From: Marinobacter similis
Lineage (GTDB): Bacteria; Pseudomonadota; Gammaproteobacteria; Pseudomonadales; Oleiphilaceae
Assembly: GCF_000830985.1 (NCBI RefSeq)
Contig: NZ_CP007151.1
Span: 1,922,001-1,986,000 of the forward strand
Reading direction: 5' to 3'
Length of the DNA: 64,000 nucleotides
The position numbers and the translations under genes were made by a program. The stretch's first letter is position 1, and each line of letters starts with the position of its first letter. The notes beneath the pieces were generated by a model that saw only the letters and a program-made list of their open reading frames with translations, was not told the origin of the DNA and did no database searches. Positions 38,920 through 50,262 of this stretch are shown piece after piece.

Positions 38920-39657
38920 ATGGATGGCGTGGAACAGACAAACGAAAGTTGGCGAATTCTCATTGTTGAGGACGACGAGCGACTGGCCGAGCTGACCCGT
39001 GAGTATCTGGAGAGTAACGGTCTGCAAGTCTCGCTCGAAACCCACGGTGGTGCGGCTGTTGAGCGCATCCGCAACGAGCAGCCGGATCTGGTGGTATTGG
39101 ATCTGATGTTGCCGGGCGAGGATGGCTTGTCGATCTGCCGTCGTGTGCGCCCGTTCTATTCCGGCCCCATCATCATGCTGACAGCCCGCACCGATGATCT
39201 GGATCAGGTCCTCGGCCTGGAAATGGGTGCCGACGATTACATCGGCAAACCGGCTAAGCCGCGAGTGCTGTTGGCTCGCATACGCGCCATGCTACGCCGG
39301 GTGACGGAAGCCGGACAGGCGGCAAGTGACGAAGCCAATGGCGAAGAGCCGGTTCGTTTACAGTTCAACGATCTGGTGGTCGATCGGTCCATGCGCGAAG
39401 CCTGGCTGAGTGATGCCAGTATCGACCTGACCAGTGCGGAATTCGATCTGCTCTGGTTGTTGGCGAGCAACGCCGGACGGGTGCTGAGCCGCGAGGAAAT
39501 CTTTACCGCCTTGCGTGGCATCGAATACGACGGTCAGGATCGCTCCATTGATGTTCGGGTCTCTCGTATCCGGCCAAAAATCGGCGACGATCCCATCCAT
39601 CCCCGTCGAATCAAGACCGTCCGCAGTAAAGGCTACCTGTTCGTAAAGGAAGCCTGA
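38920..39657 (+). CDS. OmpR-family response regulator (RstA-like)
   Basis: About 245 aa. Receiver domain with phosphorylated Asp in LVVLDLMLPGEDGL and the K in YIGKPAKPRVLLARI. The C-terminal winged helix is recognisable by LTSAEFDLLWLLASNAGRVLSREEIFTALRGIEYDGQDRSIDVRVSRIRPKIGDDP. The ATG at 38920 is used; GTG 38929 is also possible. It is followed by the sensor kinase gene at a 68-bp gap. The stimulus is not evident from the sequence. Confidence 0.92.
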   Translation: MDGVEQTNESWRILIVEDDERLAELTREYLESNGLQVSLETHGGAAVERIRNEQPDLVVLDLMLPGEDGLSICRRVRPFYSGPIIMLTARTDDLDQVLGLEMGADDYIGKPAKPRVLLARIRAMLRRVTEAGQAASDEANGEEPVRLQFNDLVVDRSMREAWLSDASIDLTSAEFDLLWLLASNAGRVLSREEIFTALRGIEYDGQDRSIDVRVSRIRPKIGDDPIHPRRIKTVRSKGYLFVKEA

Positions 39658-39725
39658 CGATTCAGTCTCTGGAGCCGGTGCGACCTCTATGAAAGGCGCC
39701 GGCGTTCCGTACCAGGGTTCATGAC

Positions 39726-41325
39726 ATGCCCCTGATGTTCTTTCTCAAGCTTTATGCTCGCTTTGCCGCCCTGGTGATGCTGGTTCTTGTTGTCTGTGTC
39801 GCTCTCTTCGTGGGCGTCAATTCAGTCAGATCCCAGTTCTGGCACGAGCGTTTCCCCGAGCCGCTGATGCGCTGGCTCCAGTCCGACCCCGATGCAGCCG
39901 AGCGTTATCACTGGCTTGGCACTCTCTACGACTTCGAAGTAACTTCCCCCGACGAGCTGACGCTGTCTCCGGTAACGCTGGAGCGCCTCGGTTACGATCA
40001 GATTGTCTCCCTGGCCAGTCCGGCTGGTTACCGAATTCTTGCTGCCGGGCCTGGCGGCCGGGTGTTGCAGATGGAGTTTGACGATCCCTACCAGGAAGTG
40101 GCTGAAGCCGTCGCCTGATCGTCCGTTGGCATTTGCGGGCGACCGGCCCGGATGAGCGTGCCGGCCTGACGTCCCAACTTGCCGAGGCGCTCAATGTCGA
40201 GGTGGCGTCGGTGAACGATGTCGGCCTGCTGCCATCTGATGAAGTGCTTGAGCAGGTAGCCAGCGATGGCCTGGTGTTTTACCAGGAGGGCCCAGTCGGT
40301 AAGGGGCATGTGTTGTTGCAGCTTGACGATGGTGAGCTTTACCGGGTTGCCATGCCGCCGCCGTTTACGCCCTGGGCCTGGCCGGTCATTTTGCTGCTGG
40401 TAGCAGTGGTGGGTGGAGTGCTCGCGGTCGCGGTTTTCCTTGGTGTACGTGCGGTCGACAGTAACCTGCGGAAGGTTGAGTCGGTGGCCGTTCGGATTGC
40501 CCGCGGTGAGATGGGCGCCCGGGTGGAAACCGGGTCTGGCACCCTGGTTGCCCGCCTCAGCGCCTCCTTCAATGGCATGGCGGAGCACATTCAGCGTCTG
40601 GTCAATGTGCAGCGCGAAATGATTCACGCGGTCTCCCATGAGCTGCGCACGCCGGTCGCCCGCATCCGGTTCGGCGTGCAGATGATCGAGGACTGCCAGG
40701 ATGAAGGGCGGTTGCAGAAGCAGCTCGATGGCATCGATGGCGATATTCAGGAACTGGATGAACTGATTGATGAAATTCTGACCTACGCCCGGCTGGAGCA
40801 GGGCGGGCCGGTGTTCTCGTTGCAGGAGCGTCGGTCACCGATCTGGTCCGGCAAGTGGTGTCGGAGCAGCAACTGATTCGACCGGCACTGAAAATCGAGG
40901 CTGATATTGACCCAGCTTCCGAGCAATGGGCCCTTGCCGATGTCGAGCCGCGTTATATCCACCGGGCTGTTCAGAACCTGGTCGGTAATGCAGGTCGGTA
41001 CGCCGCTGGCCAGGTGCTGGTGCGTTGCCACATCGACGAGGACAACTGCCGGATCGACGTCGAAGATGACGGCTCCGGGGTTCCTGAGGAAGATTGGGAG
41101 AAAGTGTTTACCGCCTTTGCACGCCTTGATGACAGCCGCACCCGTACGTCTGGCGGATATGGCCTGGGCCTGTCCATTGTCCGACGCATCCTTTACTGGC
41201 ATGGCGGGCAGGCTTTTGTGGGCCGCAGTAATGAATTGGGTGGGGCGCGTTTCAGCCTGGTATGGCCGCGTAAGAAGCCGATAGACTATTGTGTGACTTA
41301 CAGCTCAGGGTCTAACCAGATGTAA
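39726..41325 (+). CDS. Sensor histidine kinase (RstB-like), two frameshifts
   Basis: About 533 aa when repaired. TM1 is near residues 5-30 (YARFAALVMLVLVVCVALFVGV), followed by a periplasmic sensor region, TM2 near WPVILLLVAVVGGVLAVAVFLGV, a HAMP linker, and the H box MIHAVSHELRTPVARIRFG. The ATPase domain has VQNLVGNAGRYA, DDGSGVPEEDWEKVF and GYGLGLSIVRRI. Bases are missing near 40117 and 40828. It pairs with the OmpR-type regulator upstream. Confidence 0.9.
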
Positions 41326-41443
41326 CAAAGTCGCTACACAACCGCTACGGACGAACGCGACCGCTTGGCTAATACTAAGAGTGTAAGGGATGGCTTTTGA
41401 GGTTGTAGTTCTTACGAACTTTCCTTGTTTCATTCGTCATTTG

Positions 41444-41470
41444 AGGGCCGGTTTTCCGGCCCTTTTTTTA
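41444..41470 (+). terminator. Rho-independent terminator
   Basis: AGGGCCGG and CCGGCCCT pair around a TTTT loop and are followed by a run of T's. It lies about 120 bp after the sensor kinase stop and 83 bp before glpK. A 14-bp palindrome, AGTTC-TTAC-GAACT, stands at about 41407-41420, so a short transcript could end here. Confidence 0.9.
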
Positions 41471-41552
41471 TTTTCCCCTCCTTTTTTGCCCCATTCGGTC
41501 TCCTCGTTTTTCCACTACTGCTAGAATCCGGGAAAAACAAACGGAGATCTTT

Positions 41553-43033
41553 ATGCCTCGCTACCTGCTTGCCATCGATCAGGGTACTACCAGCTCTCGC
41601 GCCATCGTGTTTGATGACACCGGTGCCAGTGTTGCTTCTGACCAACAGGAGTTTCACCAGTATTTCCCCCAGGACGGCTGGGTTGAGCACGATGCGATTG
41701 AGATCTGGGAAAGTACGCTGGCGGTTTGTCGCAGTGCCTTGGAAGAGTCAAATGTGTCGGCGGCAGACCTGTCGGGCATCGGCATCACCAACCAGCGCGA
41801 AACCACGGTGATCTGGGAGCGCAGTACGGGCAAGCCCATCTACCACGCCATTGTCTGGCAGGATCGACGCACCGCTTCAGTGTGCACAAAGCTCAAGACT
41901 GATGGTCATGAGGATGCGGTGGTGGAGAGCACCGGTCTGCTGATCGATCCCTATTTCTCGGCCACGAAGATAGCTGGATTCTCGATAACGTCGAAGGTGC
42001 GCGGGCTCGCGCTGAGGCCGGTGAGCTGGCCTTCGGCACCGTTGATAGCTGGTTGCTGTGGAATCTGACCGGTGGCGAGTCCCATTGCACTGACGCGACC
42101 AATGCTTCTCGTACTGCCTTGTTCAACATTCACGACCAGAACTGGGACGATAGGCTGCTGGAGCTGTTCCGGGTGCCCCGGTCGTTACTGCCCGAGGTGC
42201 TGGATAGCGCTGCCGATTATGGTACTACCCAGGCGGATTGGCTGGGTGCGCCGGTAGCCATTGCGGGCGTTGCCGGCGACCAGCACGCAGCCTTGATCGG
42301 GCAGGCGTGTTTTGAGCCGGGGATGGCGAAGAGCACATACGGCACCGGCTGTTTTTTGATGCTGAACACTGGCGATAAGGCTCTGCGGTCGGAAAACCGG
42401 TTGCTCACTACCATGGCCTACCGCCTCAATGGCAAGCCCTGCTATGCCATGGAGGGCAGTATCTTTGTGGCGGGCGCTGCCATGCAGTGGCTGAGGGATG
42501 GCCTGAAGCTGATCAAACATGCCAGTGAATCGACGGCGCATGCGGAGTCAGTAGGTGTTGAGAATCCGGTATACCTGGTGCCCGCGTTCACCGGTCTGGG
42601 CGCACCACACTGGGACCCGCATGCCCGAGGCGCGATCATGGGGCTGACGCGGGATACCGGAATAGCTGAAATTGTGACCGCCGGTCTTCAGTCCGTGTGT
42701 TACCAGACCAAGGATCTGATTCGGGCCATCCAAAACGACGGCGCCCACCTGAAAACCTTGCGGGTGGATGGTGGCATGGTGGTCAACGACTGGGTGATGC
42801 AGTTTCTCGCCGATATCCTCGATGTCACCGTGGACCGTCCCAAAATCACTGAGACAACCGCTCTGGGCGCGGCCTATCTGGCAGGCCTGCAAACGGGGGT
42901 CTACTCCAGTCTTGAAGAAATCGCCAAACTCTGGGAATGCGAGCACCGATTCGAGCCGCGCATGGGGCCCTCGCTGCGGGAGTCCCTGTACGCTGGCTGG
43001 ATCGATGCTGTTGAGCGTGTCTGCAACGACTGA
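41553..43033 (+). CDS. glpK: Glycerol kinase, one frameshift
   Basis: Phosphorylates glycerol with ATP, FGGY family, about 494 aa when repaired. N-terminus [47 protein letters not shown], and [59 protein letters not shown]. One base is missing near 41974 ([12 protein letters not shown] is restored). No glpF or glpD is adjacent. Convergent with the ABC ATPase gene at a 6-bp gap. Confidence 0.93.
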
Positions 43034-43039
43034 CTGCGG

Positions 43040-44113
43040 TCAGACGTTGCGCTCAAACGCAATGAGGTGATCAGCTTCGACGCGCACCGGCACGTGTTCG
43101 CCCAGGTGAAAATCGAGGTGGCTTCGGAACAGTGCCTCGAACTCGGTGTCTTCAGAACATCGGAAACGGTAGAGCGTTGAGGTTCCGGCAAAGGTTTTTT
43201 CAATCACTTTGGGGCGAAGCTCGGAGTCGGCATCGTAGACGATGTCGTCGGGGCGGATGAGAACATCCACCAGGGTGCCGGCTGACCAGTTGTAAGCCCG
43301 GTTGCCGTGAATCACACCCAGTTCGGATTCGATGGTATCCGGCCCCAGGGTCTTCCCGGGTACGAAACCGCCCTGGCCAACGAAGCCGGCAACGAAGCGA
43401 TTCGAGGGTTCGTGGTACAGGTTGTAGGGGACGTCCCACTGTTGGATCTGACCGTCGCGAAGCACCGCCACCTGATCGCACATGGCAAAGGCTTCCTGTT
43501 GGTCGTGGGTGACCAGGATGGCGCTGATGCCGAGCGTCTTCAGTATGTCCCGCACATCGAGGCTTAACCGGCGACGCAGGTCTGCGTCCAGGTTGGAGAA
43601 GGGCTCGTCCAGCAGGATCAAAGTCGGTTCCGGGGCCAGGGCGCGAGCCAGGGCGACGCGCTGTTGCTGGCCACCCGACAATTCGTGCGGGTAGTTATTG
43701 GCCAGGTCCTGCAGGTGCACCACTTCGAGCAGTTCCGCCACTTTCTGATGCTTCTCGGCCTTGGACATGTCGCGCAGGCCAAAGCCGACGTTGTCGGCGA
43801 TGGTCAGGTGCGGGAACAAGGCATAGTCCTGGAACACCATGCCCACCCGGCGTTTCTCCGGCGCCAGCGTCCGGCCGGGCAGGCTGATGGCCTGGGAGAG
43901 CAGGCTGATCTCGCCGCCGTTAAGGGGCAGAAAGCCGGCCAGAGCTCGCAAGATAGTGCTCTTGCCGCAGCCACTGGGACCCAGCAGACACCCGATGTCG
44001 CCATGGCTGAGGGCAAAGCTGACGTCCTTGACCACGGAGTCACCCCCGTAACCGCAAGAAAGGTTGTTCACCTCAAGCAGCCAGCCGTCCGGGGAGTGGG
44101 TGGGAGTATGCAT
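43040..44113 (-). CDS. ABC transporter ATP-binding protein (FbpC/PotA-like)
   Basis: Cytoplasmic ATPase, 357 aa. Walker [10 protein letters not shown] (45-53), Q-loop [11 protein letters not shown], signature [15 protein letters not shown], Walker [13 protein letters not shown] and H-loop VTHDQQEA are intact. The C-terminal TOBE-like part covers about residues 240-357. It resembles iron(III) or putrescine/spermidine importers. No permease or binding protein gene is in the window; argF is directly upstream (4-bp gap), so the subunits must be elsewhere. Substrate not certain. Confidence 0.87.
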   Translation of the reverse strand: MHTPTHSPDGWLLEVNNLSCGYGGDSVVKDVSFALSHGDIGCLLGPSGCGKSTILRALAGFLPLNGGEISLLSQAISLPGRTLAPEKRRVGMVFQDYALFPHLTIADNVGFGLRDMSKAEKHQKVAELLEVVHLQDLANNYPHELSGGQQQRVALARALAPEPTLILLDEPFSNLDADLRRRLSLDVRDILKTLGISAILVTHDQQEAFAMCDQVAVLRDGQIQQWDVPYNLYHEPSNRFVAGFVGQGGFVPGKTLGPDTIESELGVIHGNRAYNWSAGTLVDVLIRPDDIVYDADSELRPKVIEKTFAGTSTLYRFRCSEDTEFEALFRSHLDFHLGEHVPVRVEADHLIAFERNV

Positions 44114-44117
44114 GGGG

Positions 44118-45032
44118 TTAGTCCAGCTGGTTAAGGATGAGAAACTCCAGCAGAGCTTTCTGGGCGTGCAACCGATTTTCGGCCTCGTGCCACACCACCG
44201 AACTGGGATGTTCCATCATGTCAGCGGAAATCTCCTCACCACGGTGAGCCGGCAAGCAATGCATGAACAGGGCGTCTTTGTCAGCCACTTGCATCAACGC
44301 CGGGCTGATCTGATAGCTTCGGAAGGCCTGTTCACGGATCTTCTGTTCCTCTTCCTGTCCCATGGACGCCCAGACGTCGGTGACCAAAAGGTTGGCCTTG
44401 CGCGCCGCTTCAGCCGGATCCCGGAACACGGTTACCCGGTCGCCATGGGCTTTCAGCAGCCCGGCATCGGGCTCGTAGCCTTCCGGGCAGGCAACATTAA
44501 GATGAAAATCGAACTGCGCCGCCGCATTGACGTATGAATGGCACATGTTGTTGCCGTCGCCAATCCAGGCCACGGTGGCACCGCGAATGCTGCCACGGTG
44601 TTCCCGGTAGGTTTGCATGTCGGCAAGCAGCTGGCACGGGTGAAAATCGTCAGTCAGGGCGTTGATAACCGGGGCCCGGGAAGCGGCGGCGAAGCGTTCG
44701 ACCGTGTCATGGGCGAAGGTACGGATCATCACCGCATCGACCATGCTGGAAATGACAATGGCGGAGTCTTCAATCGGTTCTCCGCGACCCAGCTGGGTGT
44801 CCCGGGGTGACAGGAACAAGGCCGAGCCGCCCAGCTGTGCCATCCCGGCTTCGAACGACACCCGGGTCCGGGTCGAGGATTTCTCGAAGATCATTGCCAG
44901 GACGCGGTTCTTGAGAGTGTCCCGCACCTTACCTTGATGCCACTCATCCCGGAGTTTGGAGGCATGATCCACCAGGCTTTCCAGCTCGGTGGTGGTCATG
45001 TCATTCAGTGTCAGAAAGTGTCGTGCCGCCAT
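44118..45032 (-). CDS. argF: Ornithine carbamoyltransferase
   Basis: Arginine biosynthesis: carbamoyl phosphate plus ornithine to citrulline. 304 aa, intact. The carbamoyl-phosphate motif STRTR is at 53-57, [10 protein letters not shown] follows, and the ornithine-binding [11 protein letters not shown] is near 265. The ABC ATPase gene follows 4 bp downstream on the same strand. This supply and demand of ornithine may bear on ornithine-lipid synthesis by OlsB, but that is not shown here. Confidence 0.96.
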   Translation of the reverse strand: MAARHFLTLNDMTTTELESLVDHASKLRDEWHQGKVRDTLKNRVLAMIFEKSSTRTRVSFEAGMAQLGGSALFLSPRDTQLGRGEPIEDSAIVISSMVDAVMIRTFAHDTVERFAAASRAPVINALTDDFHPCQLLADMQTYREHRGSIRGATVAWIGDGNNMCHSYVNAAAQFDFHLNVACPEGYEPDAGLLKAHGDRVTVFRDPAEAARKANLLVTDVWASMGQEEEQKIREQAFRSYQISPALMQVADKDALFMHCLPAHRGEEISADMMEHPSSVVWHEAENRLHAQKALLEFLILNQLD

Positions 45033-45177
45033 GCATTGGCCCTTATGTCAACGAAGCCCGGCATCACCGGAGTTGGCGAATACGTTGCCTGAAAAAATGG
45101 GCCAACAAGTCTAGCCCTTCGTAGCAGGGATGACAACGCTGTGGCGCCCGGCTGAGGCGGTCAGCGAGGTGCCGTGT

Positions 45178-45207
45178 TTGGTGCGGTCTTCGCTGGACGT
45201 GTACAAT
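45178..45207 (+). promoter_or_regulatory. Likely sigma-70 promoter for grxD
   Basis: TTGGTG (45178-45183) and TACAAT (45202-45207) are 18 bp apart, and the -10 is 57 bp before the grxD start. Both hexamers are near consensus. Confidence 0.5.
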
Positions 45208-45263
45208 AGACGGCAAGTCCGTTGCCCATTGGCAATTCCGTTTCCGATCAGAGGTGAATGTTC

Positions 45264-45590
45264 ATGGACATTAACGAAACCATCAAAAGCCAGCTCTCCG
45301 ATAACCCCGTCATCCTGTACATGAAGGGTAGCCCCCAGGCACCCCAGTGCGGCTTTTCCGCCAAGACGGTTCAGGCTCTGATGGCCTGTGGCGAGCGCTT
45401 CGCATTTGTAAACATCCTGGACAACCAGGAACTTCGTGAAGCCCTGAAGGTATATTCCAGCTGGCCAACCTATCCCCAGCTGTACGTCAACGGTGAGCTG
45501 GTTGGCGGTTGTGACATCGTCCTCGAAATGTCTGAGAGCGGTGAGTTGGCTAAAATTGTCAAGGACGCTGCCAAGCAGGCCGAAGCCTGA
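45264..45590 (+). CDS. grxD: Monothiol glutaredoxin Grx4
   Basis: A 108-aa CGFS-type glutaredoxin, a carrier of [2Fe-2S] clusters. The active site QCGFS is at residues 28-32, with YMKGSPQAPQCGFSA, WPTYPQLYVNGELVGGCDI typical. ATG 45264 has GAGGTG 7 nt upstream; the nearby ATG 45258 would be only 1-2 nt from the same site. Convergent with the TonB-like gene through a small hairpin (45595-45611). Intact. Confidence 0.96.
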   Translation: MDINETIKSQLSDNPVILYMKGSPQAPQCGFSAKTVQALMACGERFAFVNILDNQELREALKVYSSWPTYPQLYVNGELVGGCDIVLEMSESGELAKIVKDAAKQAEA

Positions 45591-45594
45591 CTTG

Positions 45595-45611
45595 ACCGGT
45601 TCAGAACCGGT
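45595..45611. terminator. Small hairpin at convergent 3' ends
   Basis: ACCGGTT and AACCGGT pair perfectly around a CAG loop between the grxD stop and the TonB-like stop. No T tract follows, so it may be a weak bidirectional terminator only. Confidence 0.35.
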
Positions 45612-46227
45612 TCGGGGAGAACACCAGTTCAATCTCGAACCGGCTCTGGCCGCCGACCGGAGGCTCCGGATAGGGGCTGGCGGCCAGTGATGCGCGGTAA
45701 GCCGCATCATCTATTCGTTTAAGACCCGTCGATTTCAGTACCCTCGCCCGAGTCAGGGCACCATTGTTCAGCAGTTGAAGTTCGATCTCCATCGCCCTCC
45801 GTTCCGACAGTTGGGTGATCGCTGGCTCTCTCAATTTTTCCAGCGCGTGACCAAGGTGGACTGCCAGTTTGACGAGGTAGGGGTCTTGCTCGTCCGGTGA
45901 TTCGGTGATCCGGGTGGCAGTTGCTACCGGTTGTGGCTCCACTAGAGGAGCCTGCTCGCCTGCGCGGGCGGGGGTGCTGGTCATGGTGCTGGTGGTTTGG
46001 GCAACGGGTTCAGACTGTGACCTTTTTGTCTCGGTCTGAAGAGGGGAGACCTCAAATCTGGGGTTGCGGTTATTGGCCAGTGCCGTCGCCGTGGGACGTT
46101 CCGGGCGGGTTACTGTGCCGGGGGCGATCAACTCAACGCTGACGCGATGGTGGGCATCGTCGGGCTCCTGAAACGGCGACGGAAACCCGGACAGTAGCAG
46201 CGTGTGGGCCAGAAAGGCCGCCGACAT
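45601..46227 (-). CDS. TonB-like protein (energy transducer family)
   Basis: About 208 aa. N-terminal hydrophobic helix (SAAFLAHTLLLSGF), a Pro/Thr/Glu-rich linker (about residues 30-110), and a C-terminal TonB-like domain (AMEIELQLLNNGALTRARVLKSTGLKRIDDAAYRASLAASPYPEPP). No strong ribosome site precedes ATG 46227, and an extra 10-20 residues could lie upstream in the same frame up to about 46290, where the DUF1631 gene ends. Partner ExbBD genes are not adjacent. Confidence 0.8.
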   Translation of the reverse strand: MSAAFLAHTLLLSGFPSPFQEPDDAHHRVSVELIAPGTVTRPERPTATALANNRNPRFEVSPLQTETKRSQSEPVAQTTSTMTSTPARAGEQAPLVEPQPVATATRITESPDEQDPYLVKLAVHLGHALEKLREPAITQLSERRAMEIELQLLNNGALTRARVLKSTGLKRIDDAAYRASLAASPYPEPPVGGQSRFEIELVFSPNRF

Positions 46228-46292
46228 CGCAAGAGCTATACGATAACCGGCCGGCAGGCTGTGCTTGGGGCCTTCTGTTTGCTGAATCAGAC

Positions 46293-48499
46293 TCAGGCTG
46301 TTTTGCTCCGCAGGCTGCCGACTACCGCGTCCAGGGCCCGGTCGATCAGGGCGCCTTGTTCAAGCAGGGTCAGGCGGCCCCGGCGCATTTCGTGCGCCAG
46401 CTCAATCCGGTTCTTCTCGATGACCTTCAGGCCCATGCGGTTAACGAACACGAAGCAGTCCGCCTCTTCGATGATCGCCGACAGCTTGCAGCGGAAGCTG
46501 GCACCATTCACCAGGCGGAATTCCACCCAGTTGCCAATTGCGATGGTATCGATCTGGGCTACGTACTCCGAAATCGCTGCGTCTTCCAGTTCCTGCTGGC
46601 GCTCCACTGCGGTCTGGTGCAGCGTGGCAATGTCTTGCTCGGGCTCGGCTGGGGAGTCCTGTCGTGCTTCGATAGCGGCGTTGGTCCGGAAGGCTTCGGC
46701 GAGCTCGTGCTTGAGGTGGCCGATCATTACATCCAGTTTCGATGAGTTGTAGGAGACCTCTTCCAGTCCGGCGCGAAGCGTCTTGAGAAGACTGGGGACC
46801 ACCCGTACCCACTGATCCCGTTCGTCGTCTTCCTGGTGCGGGTGCAGGCACCAAATCAGGTCGTCGACGACACGCACAGATTCGTTCCAGCGATGCTCTA
46901 CGTCGTCCCGCAGGTACGCAAGGAACATTACGCGGCTCCAGCCATTCATCAGGATATCGTGGATGGTTTCAGGCAGTTTGTAACGGGAGACTTTCTGCTT
47001 CAGCAGGTTGTCGACGGTTTCCTGAGCCCGCTGAGACTTGATGCGGCCACGCTCGGATTCCCGGGTGCGCTGCTCGACGAGTGAGGACTTCCGGTTCTCT
47101 TTCTCGAGGAACTGGTCAAATTCTTGGTTCAGGGTTTCGAACAGGGCCACGTCTCCGGTGAATTCGTTGAGAATCCGCTGAACAATGTTATGGATCTGGT
47201 TGTACAGCTTGTCTTTTGCCTTTTCATCGCTGGAGCTCCAGCCAATGCCGGCGCGGGCCATGGAGTTGAGCAGGCGCCGAGCCGGGTGGTTGGCCTGGCT
47301 GAAAAAGGTCTTGTCCCGGATCACCACTTTCAGAATGGGGATCTGCAATCGGCTGATCAGAACCTGTACTGGCGCTGACAGGTTGTAATCGTCCAGGATG
47401 AACTCGAACAGCATGGACACCAGGTTGATGAGGTCTTCATCGAACTCGTCCAGCGCTGGCTTCCGGCCATCGCCGGCATCGGCCTGGGATAGAATCTGCT
47501 GGACCACGTAGCGGAGATCGATGGTGATTGGCTCGCCGTCGCTGAGGTTGCCGTTGATCGGGCGGGTATCCGGCAGGGGCAGGGCGTTCAGAAGATCTGC
47601 CAGCTCGGAATCACCAACCAGACGAATGCCCGGATCGGAGGCGCGTGGCGGAATTCCAGCATTAGCCCGTTGCAGGGCCAACATCTGACGAATTTGTTCG
47701 AATACCGCGCTGTTGCTTGCGGCCTCGGCGCTGGATTGCTCCGTTGCCTCTGGCGCCGGGGGCGGTGCATCCTTGGTGGATTCGGCAGTGTGTTGCGTGC
47801 CGGCCTTGCCATGGTAGCGGAAATTCGGGATCACACCGGCCTGAATCAGAATCCGGTTGGCCTCGTCCAAGAGCATGCCCAGGTTGGATACCACGTAGCG
47901 ATCAAACTGCTTGAGCAGGATGAGACGCTCACGAATCTGGATTTCCAGGGCTTCAATGGCTTCGGTGAAGGCGCTGCAGAGATGCTCGGGAGCCATCGGA
48001 TTGACGGGGGATTCTTCGGTCGCTTCGGAGTAGACCTGGCCGAACCGGGTTTGCAATTGCAGCAGCGGGCCCTGGAAATGGGCCTTGGCTTGGTGATCAT
48101 GGCATTCAGGGCGACCTGTTCTTCCAGGTCCTCATCGCCGACCAGCGACAGGCTCTCGGAGCTGGCCTGTTTGCTCAGGATCTCTTCCTGACTATGGCCG
48201 GTGTGCGGTGGATTCGAAAAGAAGTGGGCGACGGCGCTCTGGAAATGGCGCTCAACGCCTTTGCGCTTGATTCGGATCTCGCGCATAGCCTCAAAGTAGC
48301 GATTCTGTTCGTTGTTGCTGCGCGCATTGTTGGCGAGCTCGAACAGTGAATCGTCGACGGCATCGAATGCGCCCTGCATCAGATCGCCCAGCCCGGCGAC
48401 CACCGTGTCACGGATGCGGGTAACCTCCGCAGGGACCGGTTTTTTGTTGCCCGCTTCCCTGTGCTCGCGAAGGTAATGTATGCCGGACTGCTTGTTCAT
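46293..48499 (-). CDS. DUF1631-family protein, one frameshift
   Basis: About 735 aa when repaired. Large, mostly alpha-helical, acidic protein with the DUF1631 pattern (LFELANNARSNNEQNRYFEAMREIRIKRKGVERHF; LILLKQFDRYVVSNLGMLLDEANRILIQAGVIPNF; LLNSMARAGIGWSS) and a C-terminal PilZ-like end (LVNGASFRCKLSAIIEEADCFVFVNRMGLKV). One base is missing near 48089 (MITKAKAHFQGPLLQLQTRF is restored). Function unknown; a role in c-di-GMP binding is suggested only by the PilZ-like end. A 405-bp non-coding gap precedes it. Confidence 0.83.
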
Positions 48500-48904
48500 G
48501 GCAGACTCCTTTTACGCCTCAACCGGATACATGACCGAGCAAAAATCCTGATTTTCTAATTATTGGTCAAATTTACCGCATTTTCAGCAAAGTTAACATC
48601 ACTAAAGCCAGACCTGCGACCGACGTCAAAAAACGGTGCATGTGTCAGGCACTGTATTCGGTAATACTGGCCCAGTTCTCCGTACCGCCAGTGAGAGCCT
48701 GGGAAGTATCGGGTTGAGGGGCTCAGGGGTGGGGCAGCCACCCAACGCTGGGCGATGGGGCCAGGGGCCTGCTCCCAAAGATTACTTATTCGTCACCATT
48801 CTAAGTGTTGGTGGCGAATCCATAAGGGTCAAGAAAGCGGTTAATATTTGATCTTTCTAAAGTCCGCTTCTTCATAACTCCGGGGTCTATAGCGAGCCCG
48901 GAGT
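48500..48904. other. Non-coding gap of 405 bp
   Basis: Between the DUF1631 gene and the CNNM gene, both on the minus strand. It is AT-rich near 48541-48610, which may hold the DUF1631 promoter (no clear -35/-10 pair). The only plus-strand frame (48636-48851) has no family features and no ribosome site. A hairpin lies at its right end (48876-48905). Confidence 0.4.
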
Positions 48905-48905
48905 T
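48876..48905 (-). terminator. Hairpin after the CNNM gene
   Basis: AACTCCGGG (48876-48884) and CCCGGAGTT (48897-48905) are a perfect 9-bp inverted repeat. It touches the CNNM stop codon at 48905-48907. On the minus strand no T tract follows, so it is a weak terminator at best. Confidence 0.4.
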
Positions 48906-50184
48906 TACTTTGTCACTGAGCGCTTACGGCGTTTGCGTGGGTGGACAATGGCGGCCTTGACCACGTTATCTTTGATCTGGAGCACTTCAACGCAGTGCCC
49001 TTCGACTTTCAGGCACACGTTGGTGTCCGGAATGTTCTCCAGGGTTTCGGTGATCAGTCCGTTCAGGGTTTTCGGGCCATCGATCGGCAGTTTCCAGCCA
49101 GAGTCTTGTTGATGGTGCGCACGGCAGCGGTGCCATCGATAATAAAGGTACCGTCGTCCTGGGGGATGATGTCAGGGCTGGTGGCCGCGTAGTCGGTGGT
49201 GAACTCGCCGACGATCTCTTCCAGTATGTCCTCCAGGGTGGCCAGGCCGAGCACGTCTCCGTATTCGTCAACGACCACACCGAACCGACGCTTGCCTTTC
49301 TGGAAGTTGATCAACTGGGTATTCAATGGCGTGCTTTCGGGCACAAAGTAGGGCTCCTGGCACAGCTGCATGATCATGGCCTTGTTGACTTCCTCGTGCA
49401 GCAGCAGCTTGGAGACGCTGCGCAGGTGCAATATGCCCTTGATCTCGTTAATGTCGCCCGAGAACACCGGCAGGCGGGTGTGCTGACTGCTTCGGAGCTG
49501 ACGCAGGATTGTGTCGGTATCGTCTTCCAGGTCGATACCCACCACTTCGTTGCGCGGCACCATGATGTCGTTCACCGTGACCTTTTCCAGGTCCAGAATG
49601 CTGACCAGCATGTCTTTGTGCTTGGCCGGTATCAGGGCGCCAGCCTCGTTCACCAGGGTGCGCAGTTCTTCCCGGCTGAGGTGGTCGGTAGCCGCGTCCT
49701 CCGGCGAGATGCCCAGGAGTTTCAGGATTCCGCCGGTGAGCAGATTCACCGCCCAGACGATGGGGTAGAGAATTTTCAGTAGCGGGCCAAGGATGTAGCT
49801 GGCCGGAAAGGCGATTTTCTCGGGGAAAAGGGCCGCCAGGGTCTTTGGGGTGACCTCTGCAAAAATCAGAATCACCACGGTCAGCAAGATGGTTGCGATG
49901 GCAATGCCGGCGTCGCCCCAGATCTTGATGGCGATGACCGTGGCGATCGACGACGCAAAGATGTTCACGAAGTTGTTGCCGATCAGGATGACCCCGATCA
50001 GCTGGTCGGTTCGCTGAAGCAGCTTTTCTGCCCGGCGTGCGCCCCGGTGACCGGTTTTGGCCAGGTGTTTGAGGCGATATCGATTCAGGGACATCATGCC
50101 GGTTTCCGAGCTCGAGAAGAAACCGGACAACATGATCAGGCCGACGAGGAGGATAAACAGCGCGGTCAGCGATGTTTCGTTCAA
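48905..50184 (-). CDS. CNNM/CorC-family transporter with CBS domains, one frameshift
   Basis: About 426 aa when repaired. N-terminal DUF21 (four helices; LFILLVGLIMLSGFFSSSETGMMSLNRYRLKHLA), two CBS motifs (DIMVPRNEVVGIDLEDD, LHLRSVSKLLL) and a C-terminal CorC_HlyC domain with the acidic patch VVDEYGDVLGLATLEDILEEIVGEF. Related to Mg2+/Co2+ efflux proteins. One base is missing near 49098 (TLGWKLPIDGPKTLNGL is restored); the stop is TAA at 48905-48907. It lies next to the ypjD-like gene, 83 bp away. Confidence 0.91.
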
Positions 50185-50262
50185 GGGGTGTGTCCTTATA
50201 TTACCGACAAGTGGGGAAAATAGGGTGTGGCCAAGGTCGGTGTCAAGTTATGAGGTCCGGGC

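Noticed and set aside
48636..48851. A 71-codon plus-strand frame in the 405-bp gap
   Set aside because: No ribosome site, low-complexity composition and no recognised family; kept as non-coding.
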